This document shows positions 26,010 to 37,765 of a stretch of DNA of 64,000 nucleotides, in pieces. The stretch comes from Numida meleagris. Taxonomy: Eukaryota > Chordata > Aves > Galliformes > Numididae. The stretch is from contig NC_034424.1 of assembly GCF_002078875.1 (NCBI RefSeq), forward strand, positions 3,052,092-3,116,091, given 5' to 3'. The translations under genes were made by a program, and so were the position numbers. The notes beneath the pieces were generated by a model. The model ran no database searches and was not told the origin of the DNA. It saw nothing but the letters and a program-made list of their open reading frames with translations. How positions within the stretch are numbered: position 1 is the first letter of the stretch; every line of letters starts with the position of its first letter.

Positions 26010-26450
26010 TGAAATCTCCCGCCTGCCCCGCAGGACCCGCTGCCCCTGAGCTGCCCCGCATCCCTCCCGCACGTGCTGTGCGCAGCCCCGCACCATCGCG
26101 CAGCCTGCCTGTCCTCCGCACTCGCTGGCTCCTGCCCGGACATGTAAATAATGACAGACCATTTCCACGGCGTTCCAGCCTATTACACCGCTCTTTGGAC
26201 CTTGCCTCCGATCTGAACAGCAAACCTGTGTCCCTGCGTGACCCCCCTGGCGCAGCCAAAGCAAACCAACGTGCTATATTTGTTTTCCAAGCCCGGGCCA
26301 GGAACGATTCCCGTAAGGCTCAGCCTGGCTTAATGGAGTTGTGTCTGTGCTGTGCCTCTAAGCCTACATTTGGCAGCGGGGCCGCCTGGCTGGGGCGGGA
26401 CGCAGCCGTGTTTGCCGAAGGTAACTCCGAGGCGAGGAGAAGCAGCGGTG
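26010..26450. promoter_or_regulatory. CpG-rich patch in the 44 kb intron
   Basis: By hand count about 30 CpG pairs in about 440 bases, clearly above the flanks. It contains short conserved-looking strings such as ACATGTAAATAATGACAG. No TATA box, exon or transcript evidence is visible. It may be an enhancer or an intragenic CpG island. Confidence 0.4.
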
Positions 26451-26496
26451 TTGGTGGGGAGGGGAGGAAGGAAAAACAAAGGGAGATGAAGGAAAA

Positions 26497-26521
26497 CGAG
26501 GAGGAGGAGGAGGAGGAGGGG
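26497..26521. repeat. (GAG)n trinucleotide repeat
   Basis: About eight GAG units. On the plus strand they would read as a glutamate tract in one frame, but no gene is supported there. Confidence 0.9.
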
Positions 26522-27069
26522 CAGCCGGAGGGTGCTCCCGATCTTCCCAATGTATCGCGGCTGTTCGGAGACAACACTTGGCTGTACAGCAGGTTTCCAG
26601 AGGACAGCTGGGGCTGCAGCCCGGCGCGGGAGCTCCTCGCCCACCTGCGTCACAACGCCGCGCTCACCCCGACGGCCTCTTGCTCAATGCCCGTGGCAGC
26701 CGGGACGCCGTCCTTGGCTGTGCCCAAATGGGGCTGGGTGGTGGCTGGGGTGCCACCCTGAGGGGTGGGTCAGGTTTTGCCCCCGGGGGGCCTTGTGTCC
26801 CCACTGCCATGGCAGTGTGTCACCGCGGTGTGCCCAAGCATTGCTCAGCTCTGCTGCGTGGCCCCACCGGCCCTTTCCCCGTTGGTCACGCTCTTGAGGT
26901 CTTGGCTACCTGCCCTTCTTCCAAAGCACCCCCAGCCATCCAGAAAGCACTTCTGGGTCCTTCTTCGTGCAGCCAGGTAGCACAAGTTCTTCCCTACCCC
27001 TGCTCCAAAGAGCAGTGAACGAAATCCTGCTCTAAGATACAGAATATCCTGAGATTTTTTTCCATCATA

Positions 27070-27138
27070 GCCACTGCACCGTGATGGTGAAGCCACTGCA
27101 CTGTGATGGTGAAGTCACTGCACTGTGATGGTGAAGCC
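27070..27138. repeat. 22-base tandem repeat, three units
   Basis: Three near-identical units of GCCACTGCACYGTGATGGTG plus AA, at 27070-27091, 27092-27113 and 27114-27135, differing by one base each from their neighbours. A small minisatellite; copy number may vary between individuals. Confidence 0.9.
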
Positions 27139-29107
27139 TCTTACCCGGCACCTGCTTTAGCACAAAGGTCTTCAGTTCACAGTACAAGAAGCCCTGGGTG
27201 TCACCACAAAGCCACAAACATGGACCCACACACTGATGCCCCCAACACCAGGGCAGAGACGCAGACCGTGCTCAGGGGTGACTTTTCCCAGCAGGATTTC
27301 CCCACTGCCAGCACTCAGCAGAGGGATACGCAAGTTGGTCACACCAACACTTGAGTGCATGGTCACAGCCTGCACTTAGTAGCAGTAAGGTACCAACCAG
27401 TTTCACACCAAGTGCCACTAACTGAAGCAGTGAGGTGCACAGACTGATGGACGCTTGTTGCTCTGTGCCTCCCAGGAAAGCTTTTGAGAGGATGAGGAGA
27501 GCATGGCTATTGGACCCAGGTCCAACTGAGTGTTGAAATGGGTCCAGAGTAAAGCAGGAGAAGGAAGGAGACACTGAATCTGCAACGTTTGGCTCGAGCC
27601 AGAGCAGAAGCTGAGCTTGCTCAAAGTTTGGATGGATTCATCTTGGGAAAAGATTCAACTTATTAGGAAGAGAATGGCCACGAAGTTTGGACCTAGAACT
27701 GAAGTGCTATCGATATGCACAGTTTGAATTCCAGGTTTTGCTGGACACGTTGGTGGAGCTGTCCCTGTCCTCTGATAAAGGCTCATCAAGCTGCTCCCAT
27801 ATGGACGCTGAGCAGTTGTGCCCCCACATTGCACCACGTCCCCAGGAAGGAGATGAGCTCCTAGCCATGCCTCTGGGACATGGGGATGCCCCGTCATTGC
27901 CTGGTGCCAGCGATGCACGGCATGCCCCAAACCAGACATCACCAAGCCTGGAAAACCTCATCAAGGCTGGCTATGAACAGGATGAGACATTTCCTCAGTG
28001 ATAGTCCCCAGCAAACACTGGGCAAGCTCCCCCCCAAAAAACATCAAAGAAAGACATCTCAGAGGTCTGGGTGCATCCCCACGTTGCAGCCTGCCCTCTC
28101 AGGATGGGGGATATGCCCTGTGCCACCACTTGGCCACCTCCACAGGTAAGCTGATGGCTCATGGAGCACTTCCTGTGCCCAGCAGCTCAGAACAGTGCCC
28201 AACAGGGAAGTAACCACCAAACCCATGGCACAATGGGCAGGTGGGCAAGAGCTAGCTGAAGGAGCTTTGGTCAGCCCAGCATCTTCCCAGCCTATCCATA
28301 GCATGGAAAAATCCAAACACAGCTTTCTCAGCAAGAGCTGAACATTACATGGCCTTCCTGTGGGAGAGGAGCACTTGCTATGAGTGGAGGGCTTCGAGCA
28401 TCCCAAAGGAACCTCTTCCTCCCAGGCTCCCGAGGGCTGGTGGTGGGCAAAGGAGCATCAGGGCAGCCCCAGTGCTGCAGAGCTGCTGCAGCCCCCACCC
28501 CTCAGCAGCACAGGCCGGCAGGAAGAGGCTCCTCAACTTTTAATGCTAAATTTACCGTGTTTCTACTCAAACAAAACTTCTTCTACAACAAACCGGATAT
28601 TTTGGTAGCTATCCCCAGCGTGGCACTGGGCAAACAAAAACGATGCCCCCGCCACCTCCACCTTCTCCGGTCCTGCTGTGGGGATGGGGCCGTGTGGCAC
28701 CTCCTGTGACCCCTACACGATGCTGGGGTGCAGCTCCCCAACCCCGGATGGGCACGGGAGCACAATTGCATCCACCCACTGCCAGCTCCGGGGAAGGAGG
28801 AATGGTCGCGGCACCGCACGGCTGCGAATGGCAGCACTGGGGCTGCTGAGTTCAGAGCGACCCAGACGGGGCCCCTTCAGCTTCCCCGCCAAGGCAGGAC
28901 GCAGCAGCCCAGCTGCTCAGGCTTGGCTTCTCCTTGCATGGCAGCTGGGGGGGAGAGCCAAGCGCGGGGAGGGACGGGGAGCGCTCACAGGGGGCTGCAG
29001 GCGGTGCCCCCTCCCCAGGTTGGAAATAAATAAGTAAGGAACGAAGAGTGAGTAATTAGGAGGTGAAATCAGGACGTAAAAGGAGCAGAAAATCATCTCA
29101 AAGGGTG

Positions 29108-29152
29108 CTTTTTCTTTTTTTTCTTTTTTTTTTTTTTTTTTAAAAAAAAAAG
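29108..29152. repeat. Poly-T then poly-A run
   Basis: A long T-rich run with a few C interruptions, followed directly by about ten A, able to fold back on itself. Confidence 0.9.
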
Positions 29153-29716
29153 GTTTCACCAAGTTTTTTGCTTTACCCCAGGGTGTCCTTTGCAAATCAG
29201 GCCTCACTGCAAAGGCTATTGGATACGACTCTGACGTCAGCAGGGAAAAGGTCCCCAGACTCTCATTAGAAAAGGGAAGAAAAAAAAATTATCTTTTTTT
29301 TTTTCTCTGACCAATTTAACCTTTTCAGAACAACAAACAAGCTGGTGGCAGGAGACGACCCAAGGAGCAGGGCTGAGCACGGAGCTGGGTTCAGCACCGC
29401 AGCTCAGCACTGGGCTGCCTAAATGCAAATGGGTTTGCATTTAACCCATCACTGAGCATCACTGGCACAGAGCTGTCCTGCACCCAGAATCTTATCAACA
29501 GCGCCAAGACTGCAGCCCTGAGTGCTGGGAGAAAATGGATGAAGGGAAGCGGCCAAGAGCACCCAAAGGCAGTGCCCTGGATCCCCACACAGACCTCCCA
29601 TTCATTTCAGGAGGTGCTTGGATGTTTCACTGGATCCCCACAAGGTGCCATACGGGAGGAGCACACAGTTACCAGCAGCCACGTGTGCTGGGAAGGGAGC
29701 AGCTCCTCATCACAAG

Positions 29717-29868
29717 TTGGGGGTGCCCCATCCCTGGAACTGCCCAAGGCCAGGCTGGATGGACCCCGGGCAGCCTGATCTGGTGGGGGACAACCAGCCC
29801 ACAGCAGGGAGTTGGAAGGACATGATCTTTGAGGTTCCTTCCAACCCAACCACCCTACAATTCTATGA
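29717..29868 (+). repeat. CR1 3'-end fragment, different 3' subfamily type
   Basis: Contains GTGCCCCATCCCTGGAACTG, GCCAGGCTGGATGGACC and GGTTCCTTCCAACCCAACCA, ending AATTCTATGA. This 3' end differs from the GGTCTTTTCCAACCTT type of the neighbouring copies, so it belongs to another CR1 subfamily. Confidence 0.8.
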
Positions 29869-29913
29869 AAACAATGGCACTTGGTTTCCAACTTTAATCA
29901 TTCTATGATTTTA

Positions 29914-30130
29914 TTCCAGTTGGATATTAGGAAAAAATTCTTCTCCAAAAGAGTGGTCAGGCATTGGAAGAGGCTGTCCAGGGAACTGGTGGAGTCACCA
30001 TCCCTGGAGGTGCTCGAGAAACATGGAGATGTGGCACTGAGGGACGTGGTCAGTGGGCATGGTGGGATGGGTTGGCGTTGGACTTGGAGATCTGAGAGGA
30101 CTTTTCCAACCTTCATGATTCTATGATTCA
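29914..30130 (+). repeat. CR1 3'-end fragment next to another CR1
   Basis: Starts near AGTTGGATATTAGGAAAAAA, contains CTGGTGGAGTCACCATCCCT and ends CCTTCATGATTCTATGATTC. It is sense orientation and lies directly downstream of the CR1 at 29717-29868. A short tail-like remnant (AACTTTAATCATTCTATGAT) at about 29890-29911 sits between the two. Confidence 0.9.
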
Positions 30131-31311
30131 CTCAGAGCCCTGGGGCGTCATTTTGGGGAACCACAGGGGTGGAAAGAGACCCTGAGGAGCCAGGCTCGGT
30201 CAAGAAGGTTTCAGAGACTGCTCAAGCACAACAACAAATTTCAAGATGGTGCATGGTCACACCTCAAGGAAATGGGTTTTTCTGAATCAGAAAGACAAGG
30301 CTCAGCCTGCAATGTGAGGGACGGGCAACAACCCACAGCTGCCCATCGGTGAGTATTTGGAGCCACAAGTGGGCAGCTCACAGCCAGAAAAGCTGCTGAG
30401 AGCACAGAGCTGGCCCATGGAGATGGAGGCGGAAGGGGCTGGGCTGCAGCCCCCGCTCCATCTGCCAGCCCTTGCTCTGGGTTGGGGATGCACACAGCTT
30501 CCTCCACCCCTCCTGCGCACCCTGCATGCCTCTCTCCTCCCTCTACCCTAGTTGCCCCTGCTCAGCTGCGCTGGCAAGCGAGGATGGAGATTTAGCCAGG
30601 TCCCACCCTGCCGCATCCCTCCCCACCCACCTACTGCAGGGTGGAGGTGGAGGAAGCCAAGAGGCTGCCGGCGCCGAGCTCGGCTGGGTGTGTGCAAGCA
30701 GAGCTCTGCGCTTCTCCTTCCCATTCCGTGCTGGAGCAAAGCCTTGCTGTGCTTTCTCTCCCCTCAGCACCAGACATTGGCACTGCAGTGCTGCCACCAA
30801 TGCTCAGCCCTACCCTGAGGTGCATGGGGCCCTGCTGGGCTGTGGGGACCTCATGAGCACATTGATTTGGGGCCATGGCTAAGCCTGGCTCGGACATCAC
30901 CTTAGTTTTACCCAGTTGAGGCGCATGGAGGGGCTTTGTGCTGCCAGGGGTAATCCTGGGGGGGTGATAAAGATCTCCTCATCCCCATGGAAATCGAGCC
31001 ATGTTCGGCACATACCTCCGCTAATTCAATTTCACACAGTGTGAATAGACCTGCCAAGCCTTTATTATTCTTTCTCCTGCAGAAGTTCACTGCAGAGGGG
31101 AGGGTGGGCAGCCCGGTGTGTCCCTTCTCCCTGTCCCACTCCCTGCCACCAGCAGCCACGCTCAGGCAGGTTTCACTCTGCTCTCCTTTCCAACCCCTGG
31201 GTTGAGAACAGAGGGGAGGAGAGGTCTGGGGCAAAGATGCAATTGCTTAGGAACACCCAGGGCAGGAGGTTACCTCCAAATGGCAGGACCTACGTATGTT
31301 ATGTAGTTGCA

Positions 31312-31587
31312 ATATTTGATAGGACAAGAGGCAATGGCCTCAAGTTTCGCCAGGGGAGGTTCGGGCTGAGTATTAGGACAAACTTCTTCTCCTAAAGAGT
31401 AGCCAAGCACTGGAACAGGCTGCCCAGGGAGCTGGTGGAGTCACTGTCCCTGGAGGTGCTCAAGAAACATGGAGATATGGCATTTAGGGACATGGTTTAG
31501 TGGGCAATATTGGTGGTAGGTCAACGGTTGGACTGGATGACCTTGGAGGTCTTTTCCAACCTCGGCGATTCTATGATTCTGTTCTAC
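31312..31587 (+). repeat. CR1 3' fragment (about 275 bases)
   Basis: Runs from GATAGGACAAGAGGCAATGG through ACTGGAACAGGCTGCCCAGG to CGATTCTATGATTCTG. It has the canonical sense CR1 3' end and looks little diverged. Confidence 0.93.
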
Positions 31588-31821
31588 GATTTACAACTTA
31601 TCCCGGCTATTTGAAATGCAGAACAACAAGTTGAAGTGACTTACTAACCACAGTCAATAGGTTGGGCTTTTTTTCCCTTCTCTTTGCCCTTTCTTCCCTA
31701 ATTTTCTTGTGAGATTACCCACTAGTTTTCTTTTAAACCTAAAATTACTCTTCTCCATTCTCTACATTAGTTCTACACTGAAGCTATTTGTTTGGGATTA
31801 GGTATACTCACCCGGCTGGAG

Positions 31822-31906
31822 GGGTGCTGGGAGGATTACATGGAGTTTGCAAAGGGAAAGTGGAAAGCACTATCTAAATGCTAAGTGTTACGAAGACAGA
31901 TGAGCT
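31822..31906 (+). repeat. MIR-like 3'-end fragment
   Basis: Contains GGGAGGATTACATGGAGTTT and GGAAAGCACTATCTAAATGC, resembling the MIR family 3' end (GAGGATTAAATGAG, then AAAGCGCTATATAAATGC). Short and diverged, so only moderate confidence. Confidence 0.45.
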
Positions 31907-32894
31907 ATTTACTGATCCCAATTGGTAATACCCCCCAACTCCAATTTGGGCTCAGAAATTGAAAGAGCAGAATCCTTTTTCTGGAGAGACAAATAGCGGG
32001 AGAAGGCCAAGACAAGGTCAACAAATAAAAGAAATCCTAAAGCATCACTTAAGGTCAAAAAGGGAGGGCTGGCTTTATTCCCACTGCAAGCAAAAGCCGA
32101 TGATGCTGAAGGACCTGGAGAGCAGGTGGGTGCAGGAAGGAAAATAATCCCAATTCCTATCAGCTCCCATCATTTCCTACACACACACCTAACTGGCTTG
32201 TCTGGCAACAGCACACAGCCCGGCTCCTAGACAAGAGGTCTGAGCTCCTCTTATTTACACAGATGAGTCTGAGCGATGCAACGTGACATTTTGCTGCGCA
32301 ACAATATTTGGCCATTTCATCTTACAGTAGCACCTCGAGGTCCCCAGAGAGGTCAAGGTCTTGTGGTGTGACGTTTCGTACACACACACATCAACAGACA
32401 AGAACTGCTTCAAATACTATCACCATCCTGCAGTGGCTCCATACAGACCCAGATGGCAGGATGGACAAAAAAACCATGAAGCCACCGATCAGCCCTTGTT
32501 TCCATGAATTCTCCATCACTTACACCCTGCAGACCTCCCCATACAATGCCAGAGGGAGCAACGTGTGAGAGGAGCACAGCCATGGGGTGGAAAGCAGGTT
32601 GTGTGTGCAGGCTGGGGAAGTGCTAGGGCTAACACAATGAGGGGACGGGGACACTGCAAGGATCCTTGTCTGCAAGCCTATTAAAAACGTGATAAAAACT
32701 ACAACTTAAAGCGGTGAGAAGAAAATCAGCATAATCAAGAGGTTAACAGCAAAGCTAAGAAGTGATGCCTGACACTTTAGGTTTGAATATGGGCTCTGGA
32801 GTGGGATTCTTCAGCCTCCATGGGGACTCCATGCTGGGACAGCCGCGCTGAACAGAGTGGAAAGAGGCAGATAAAGCCCACTTGCTTTTGTCCT

Positions 32895-33215
32895 TAATAG
32901 AATAGAATCATTAAGGTTGGAAAAGACCTCTCAGATCGCTAAGTCCAACCCCATCCCACCCCACCGTGCCCACTGCCCACGTCCCTCAGTGCCACATCCA
33001 CACGGTTCCTGAACACCTCCAGGACGGTGACCCCACCACTCCCTGGGCAACCTGTGCCAATGCTTGAACACTCTTTCAGACCAGACATTTTTCCTGGTAT
33101 CCAGTCTGCACCTCCCCTGGCACAACCTGAGGCCATCACCTCTCATCCTATCGTTAGTCTCCTGGGAGAAGAGGCCCAACTCCACCCAGCCACCACCTCC
33201 TTTCAGCTCATGGGC
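32895..33215 (-). repeat. CR1 3' fragment (about 320 bases)
   Basis: Starts with the reversed tail AGAATCATTAAGGTTGGAAA, continues with CACCTCCAGGACGGTGACCC and CTCTCATCCTATCG, and ends at CCACCTCCTTTCAG. Antisense orientation, so the element reads on the minus strand. Confidence 0.93.
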
Positions 33216-34367
33216 TGCACGTCCAAAATAGCAGTGTCCTTTGCCCTGTTTCCTTCTCCTGCTGGCTGGTTTAAGAAAAGATGTCCCCTCTCCTAACGAA
33301 CCACATCCCACTATGTATTTCCACACAGCGGTGCTGAGCAGGAAAAAAGAGCAGAGGAGCACTGCTGAGAGCATCCTTGACCACAGCCAGGGGAAGGAGA
33401 GGAGACAGCGTCCTCACCCCCCACGCGATGCCCAGCAGGGACCCAGCTCCTCCTCACTGCTCTTTCCCCGGCCAAAGCTATTCCACGAATGTGACCTTCA
33501 CTTTCGTAATGCCTTGGGGTGATGAATGTGGCAGTTTTGATGTTCATGGGGGGAAAAAAAAAAGAAAAAGTGAGGGAGGAGAATAAATAAATAAGCAAAC
33601 AACCAGCTTCAGAGCATCAGAGTGTGCCGGGAGGTGGTGCAGCTGATGCTCCCAGTGTCGGGGTGACACACTGGGACACCACTGGGTGCCCACACTGCAG
33701 ACATCACCAGGGGGACACCGAGGTGCCAAGAAGGGGCACCTCTTTGCAGATCATCGTGGCAGTGGGACGTGCTCACCTGGCGATGCTTCTGGAAATGCAC
33801 AGGGCAAGGGCTGGGGTCAGCCCTGAATTCCCTCAGCAGAGCTGCAGCCCAGCCTTGGGCGCATCTCTTTGTCCCACTCCGCTCAGTTCCCCCCAGCACA
33901 CACCCCAGCACAAGCCAAGCTTTGCCCCGCAGCATTTCAGCCCGGCCCTACAGCACCAAGAGACCCATGAAGCCCAACAGAGGCTCTTGGGAAGTGCTCG
34001 CTTAATTATTCACGAATGAAGATGAGAATCTTAATTGGGAAAAGAAAATCTCTCCGGAGATCAGGCTGCTCCAGCTCGCGCTTTGCCAATTGCTCCTAAG
34101 AGCAGAGGGAAAGGGCGAGCTCCTCTCCTCCCCAGGCTCTGTGAGCACGCAGAACGGCGTTGGCGAGATAATTTGGTGGTCACAGAGGATTGGCTTTTAT
34201 CCCTGAATTGAAAACTGGCTATTAAACATCATTTAAAGAACAAAATAAAAATAAAACAGCAATTTCTTTTTTCATTCTCTCCCTGCTATCATCATTAACC
34301 TTCTTTCTGCATAATATCCCTCAGCTGAGGATCTCCAACGGAGCAATAAAATTTTAGTACATAAACC

Positions 34368-34500
34368 TTATCAGTGCTCTGGAAGGGAGTATTCTTCCCA
34401 TTTCAGACAGGGAAACCAAGGCAGAGGGAACCGAGGTGACCTGCTCAAAGTCACACTGAGCATCGTTAGCAGCCAGGAACAGATCCCACAGGCGTGGAGC
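34368..34500 (-). repeat. MIR-like ancient SINE
   Basis: Contains TTCCCATTTCAGACAGGGAA, ACCAAGGCAGAGGGAACCGA and CTGCTCAAAGTCACAC. This matches the reversed MIR core pattern (CCCATTTTACAGATGAGGAA, GAGGCACAGAGAGG, TTGCCCAAGGTCACAC). It is an amniote-age fossil, diverged as expected. Confidence 0.6.
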
Positions 34501-35784
34501 CCCGGGATGCAGCGCCCACCGGTACGCGGCTCTCACAGGCCAATTAGCTTTTATGGAATCGTTTAAGGAAACATTTCCTTTCAGAGACTCTGCCTGCTAA
34601 TTTACTCCCAGGCTTTGGCATCCGTGAGTGACAGCGGATTATTATTCCTTGTAGGCTGTGGCACAGCTCAGAGAGGCTTCTCCCTCTCAGCGAGCGAAGA
34701 CATCAGGGAATGCAGAGCACCCCACGACACGCTGGGTACAAAGGGGCTCAGGGAGCACGCTCATGGCTGTTAATTAGATCTGATTGCAGAGGCTTCGTCA
34801 GAGCAGAGCACTCCGCACGGAGCTGCAGTGCTCGGAGCTGTGCTTCCCAGCACGCTGCTGCTCCAGGTCTGCTCCCATCTTTGGGGCTGAGCCATCTGTC
34901 ACCTCAATGCCCAACGCTGCCCTCCAGGTCCTGCCTCTGCAGGAGCCAGGAGAAAAGTGCGAGCAGGCGAAGAGGAGAAGGGCAGAAAGGATGGGAGCAG
35001 GCGAGCAAAGCACACCCTTGTTTGCTTTCCGCTGAGAAACAGTTAATAGGTTGCAAGGTTTCCACCCTTCCAGGACGGAGCCTTTTCCTCCCCTTTCGAG
35101 TGCCCCCTGCCTTCTTCCTCCAGTGCCTGGGAAGCTGTGACTGCTCTACACCGCTGACACCTCGGCTGCTCTGGAAACCCATGAACTGTTTGAGAAAGGT
35201 CAGCTGGCAGCCTGCAACCCGCTCTGCCTGCAGCCCGGCCGGCCTCGGGCAGTGCAGGAGCCCCCTCTGTAGGCAAAGACCCTCACTGACCAGCAGCCCC
35301 CGCTGCTCGACACGCTTTTTGGTGACATCCCTTCCTGCCCACCCTCATCTAAGCCCCCCAACGCAGAAAGTGTGGGGTGGGGGCTCCAAGCCCAGTGGGG
35401 ACCAACTGCTCTGCCACCCGCTAGGGGCTGCCCCACTCCTGGTGATGTGAACCCAGGCGATGTGCACCCAGGCTGGGCATCCTGCAGGATGGATCTGCCA
35501 TTGAAATGGCCGGCTTCTTGCCAGCTTGCTGCTGGCAAAACAAAATAAGCATGTCTCTGTATAGCTCCAAGCTTCCAGGTCCGACGCTGCCCTCTCACCA
35601 ACCTCTCCAAGCAGCCACCTCCTTTATTCTGAGCTTGGGGATGCGCACGAGCACAAAGGAAAGCATCCACCCCAGCTCCACCCTTGCTCCTGCAGCTCAC
35701 ACTGTACATCACCCAGCTGAGAACCCCTGGCACTGCCACAGTCCCCTCCTAGCACATGGCTCCTGCCCAAATGACCCCATTTCA

Positions 35785-35960
35785 CTGAATCACAGAATTG
35801 TTTGAGTTGGAAGGGACCTTAAAGGCCATTGGGTCCAACTCCCTGCAGTGAGCAGGGACATCCACAGCTCCATCAGTGCTCAGAGCCCCGTCCTGCCTGC
35901 CTGACCTTGGGCATCTCCATGTTTGGATGGCTTCTAGCTGGGACATCCACCAGCCCCTGT
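35785..35960 (-). repeat. CR1 3' fragment, GGAAGGGACC type
   Basis: Starts AATCACAGAATTGTTTGAGT, then TTGGAAGGGACCTTAAAGGC and GTGCTCAGAGCCCCGTCC. Reverse-complement CR1 3' end. The right boundary is blurred by divergence. Confidence 0.8.
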
Positions 35961-37410
35961 GCACAACACCCCAAGACTTGTTATTGCTCATGCAGACATC
36001 AGCCCCATGACAAATGGGAGGGAACACTAGGAAGAAAGACACCAAGGACCTACAGCCAATTTGTAGGCACCCTGAAATAACTTTATTTCTCTGACGTCCC
36101 GGGAGAACTTCTGTCCGAGACGTAACATCACTCATTCCCATTTGGAGAAGTTTCAGCACGCAACAAAAATATCTCAGGCTCAGTAATGAGGCAAGAAATC
36201 ATGCTTACGTAGCTGAGCAAGTAACATCACTCAACTTCCCTGTCCTTGCGGTGGAAGAAAAATGATTGGAGAATAAATTAATCCTAATAAATGGAGGATT
36301 CTGATCAGGCACATATAACCAGCCGTGCGTCTGCAGGATGAGCAATTGATGAAGTCATTGCTTCAAAGGTGCCTTGATGCAATTAGTCACTTGTAAAACA
36401 CGTAGCAGAGGAGAAAATCCCGCTCCTTTTGTTAAGGAGCATGAAAACGCTCTGCGTGTCGGAGTGATTTATGGGTTACAGTGCAGCAAAATTAAAGAGA
36501 GCCGCAATTAGGGGCGTTCTCATTAACTACAGGGATGAAAGGCAGAGGGGAGATGAGTGAGAGGACGGACAAGAGGCAGACGGGCCAGATGAAGGCAAGG
36601 CACCAGTGCCGCATTTCTGCGCTGCTGTTTTTCACAGAGATTATTTCCCCTCTGCACAAACCATTGCAGGGGGAAGGGGCTTCGCACATCAAACCAGTGC
36701 CACCAGAGATGAATCAAGCCATTAATCACAAGCTTGAGTATCTGTAATTAGAGCTGCTGGGAGTCGCAGGAGCAAGAGTCAAAGGCTCTAACGGGATTAT
36801 GGACAGGACCGGACTGTTTTATGACTAATATTAGCAGATAAAGGGAAACCATCACGTGCTGGGGGAGGGCAGCTGACGAGAGCTGGGGTGCAGGGAGGAA
36901 GGAATTTCCCACCTCCAACCTCAGCTCTGCTGTGCACTGCACCACCACCCTCCTGGTGAGGTACCCCAAAAGGAGCAGACCCAAGATGCAGGATCAGCCC
37001 ATGGCCGAGAGCCAGAGCAGGGGCAGTGCTGCTGCAGCTCAGGTCGTTCCCAAGGAACGTGGCAGCTGCTTGTGACTGCAGGACAGAGGCAGATGCTGAG
37101 CAGCTGACCCTGGCTGGGGTGAGCAGAGCACGCCTTCGTGGCTGTCTGGAGCCCAGCTGCACTTGGAGCACGCAGGTGACATTCTTATACCCCCTGCAGC
37201 TCACACACTGCTCTCATGCCCTGCTCCCAACCAGCTCTGGCATTAGGATGCAACAGAGCACATGTGGCCAGGCAGAGCAGGCACCAGAGTGCTCCCCAGA
37301 TCCCAAGGAGGGGAGCATGCAGCTGCCCTCCACGTCTGGAAGCCCCCACTGTAAGCACTGCTGCTTCTCTTAGCTCATCCTTGAGGACTTTCAAAGCTCC
37401 ATTGCCTAAA

Positions 37411-37625
37411 TAAGAATCATAGAATTATTAAGGCTGGAAAAGACCTCTAAGATTATCAAGTCTAACTGCCAACCCATCCCCACCATGCCCACTGACCATG
37501 CCCCTCAGAGCCACATCTACCCTTTTCTTGTAAGTCTCCAGGAATGGTGACTCCACCACTTCCCTGGGCAGCCTGCTCCAAGGCTAGACCACTCTTCTGG
37601 AGAGGAGAGTTTTCCTAATTTCCAT
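37411..37625 (-). repeat. CR1 3' fragment
   Basis: Starts AGAATCATAGAATTATTAAG, continues GGCTGGAAAAGACCTCTAAG and TCCAGGAATGGTGACTCCAC, and ends about GTTTTCCTAATTTCC. Antisense CR1. Confidence 0.92.
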
Positions 37626-37746
37626 AAGCAGCAGCCTTGTTCCAAGATGGCCAATGAGCCCAAGTGCACGGTCAGACCTCATCGCAGAGCTCTGGCAGGG
37701 GAGACTCCATCAGCCACAGGGCTGTAAAAGGACCTCAGGTGAAGCC

Positions 37747-37765
37747 AGGACACCAGGGGGCACAG
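37747..37765 (+). promoter_or_regulatory. Candidate CTCF site
   Basis: GGACACCAGGGGGCACAG fits the CTCF core pattern with ACACCAGGGGGCAC. Motif match only. Confidence 0.35.

Larger units (their letters stand above)
24680..29716 (-). other. ASTN2: 44 kb ASTN2 intron, block 4: GC-rich part with CpG patch and minisatellite
   Basis: Intronic DNA with a CA/TG repeat near 24975-25002, an A-rich run at about 25062-25097, a CpG-rich patch at about 26010-26450, a short GAG repeat and a 22-base tandem repeat. T/A homopolymer runs occur at about 29108-29152 and 29280-29304. A CRE octamer TGACGTCA is at 29232-29239. No recognisable protein is encoded. Confidence 0.6.

Noticed and set aside
34710..35450. 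246-codon plus-strand open frame
   Set aside because: GC-rich, low in stop codons, with serine/proline/cysteine-rich composition and no domain, splice context or conserved motif. Best explained by composition.
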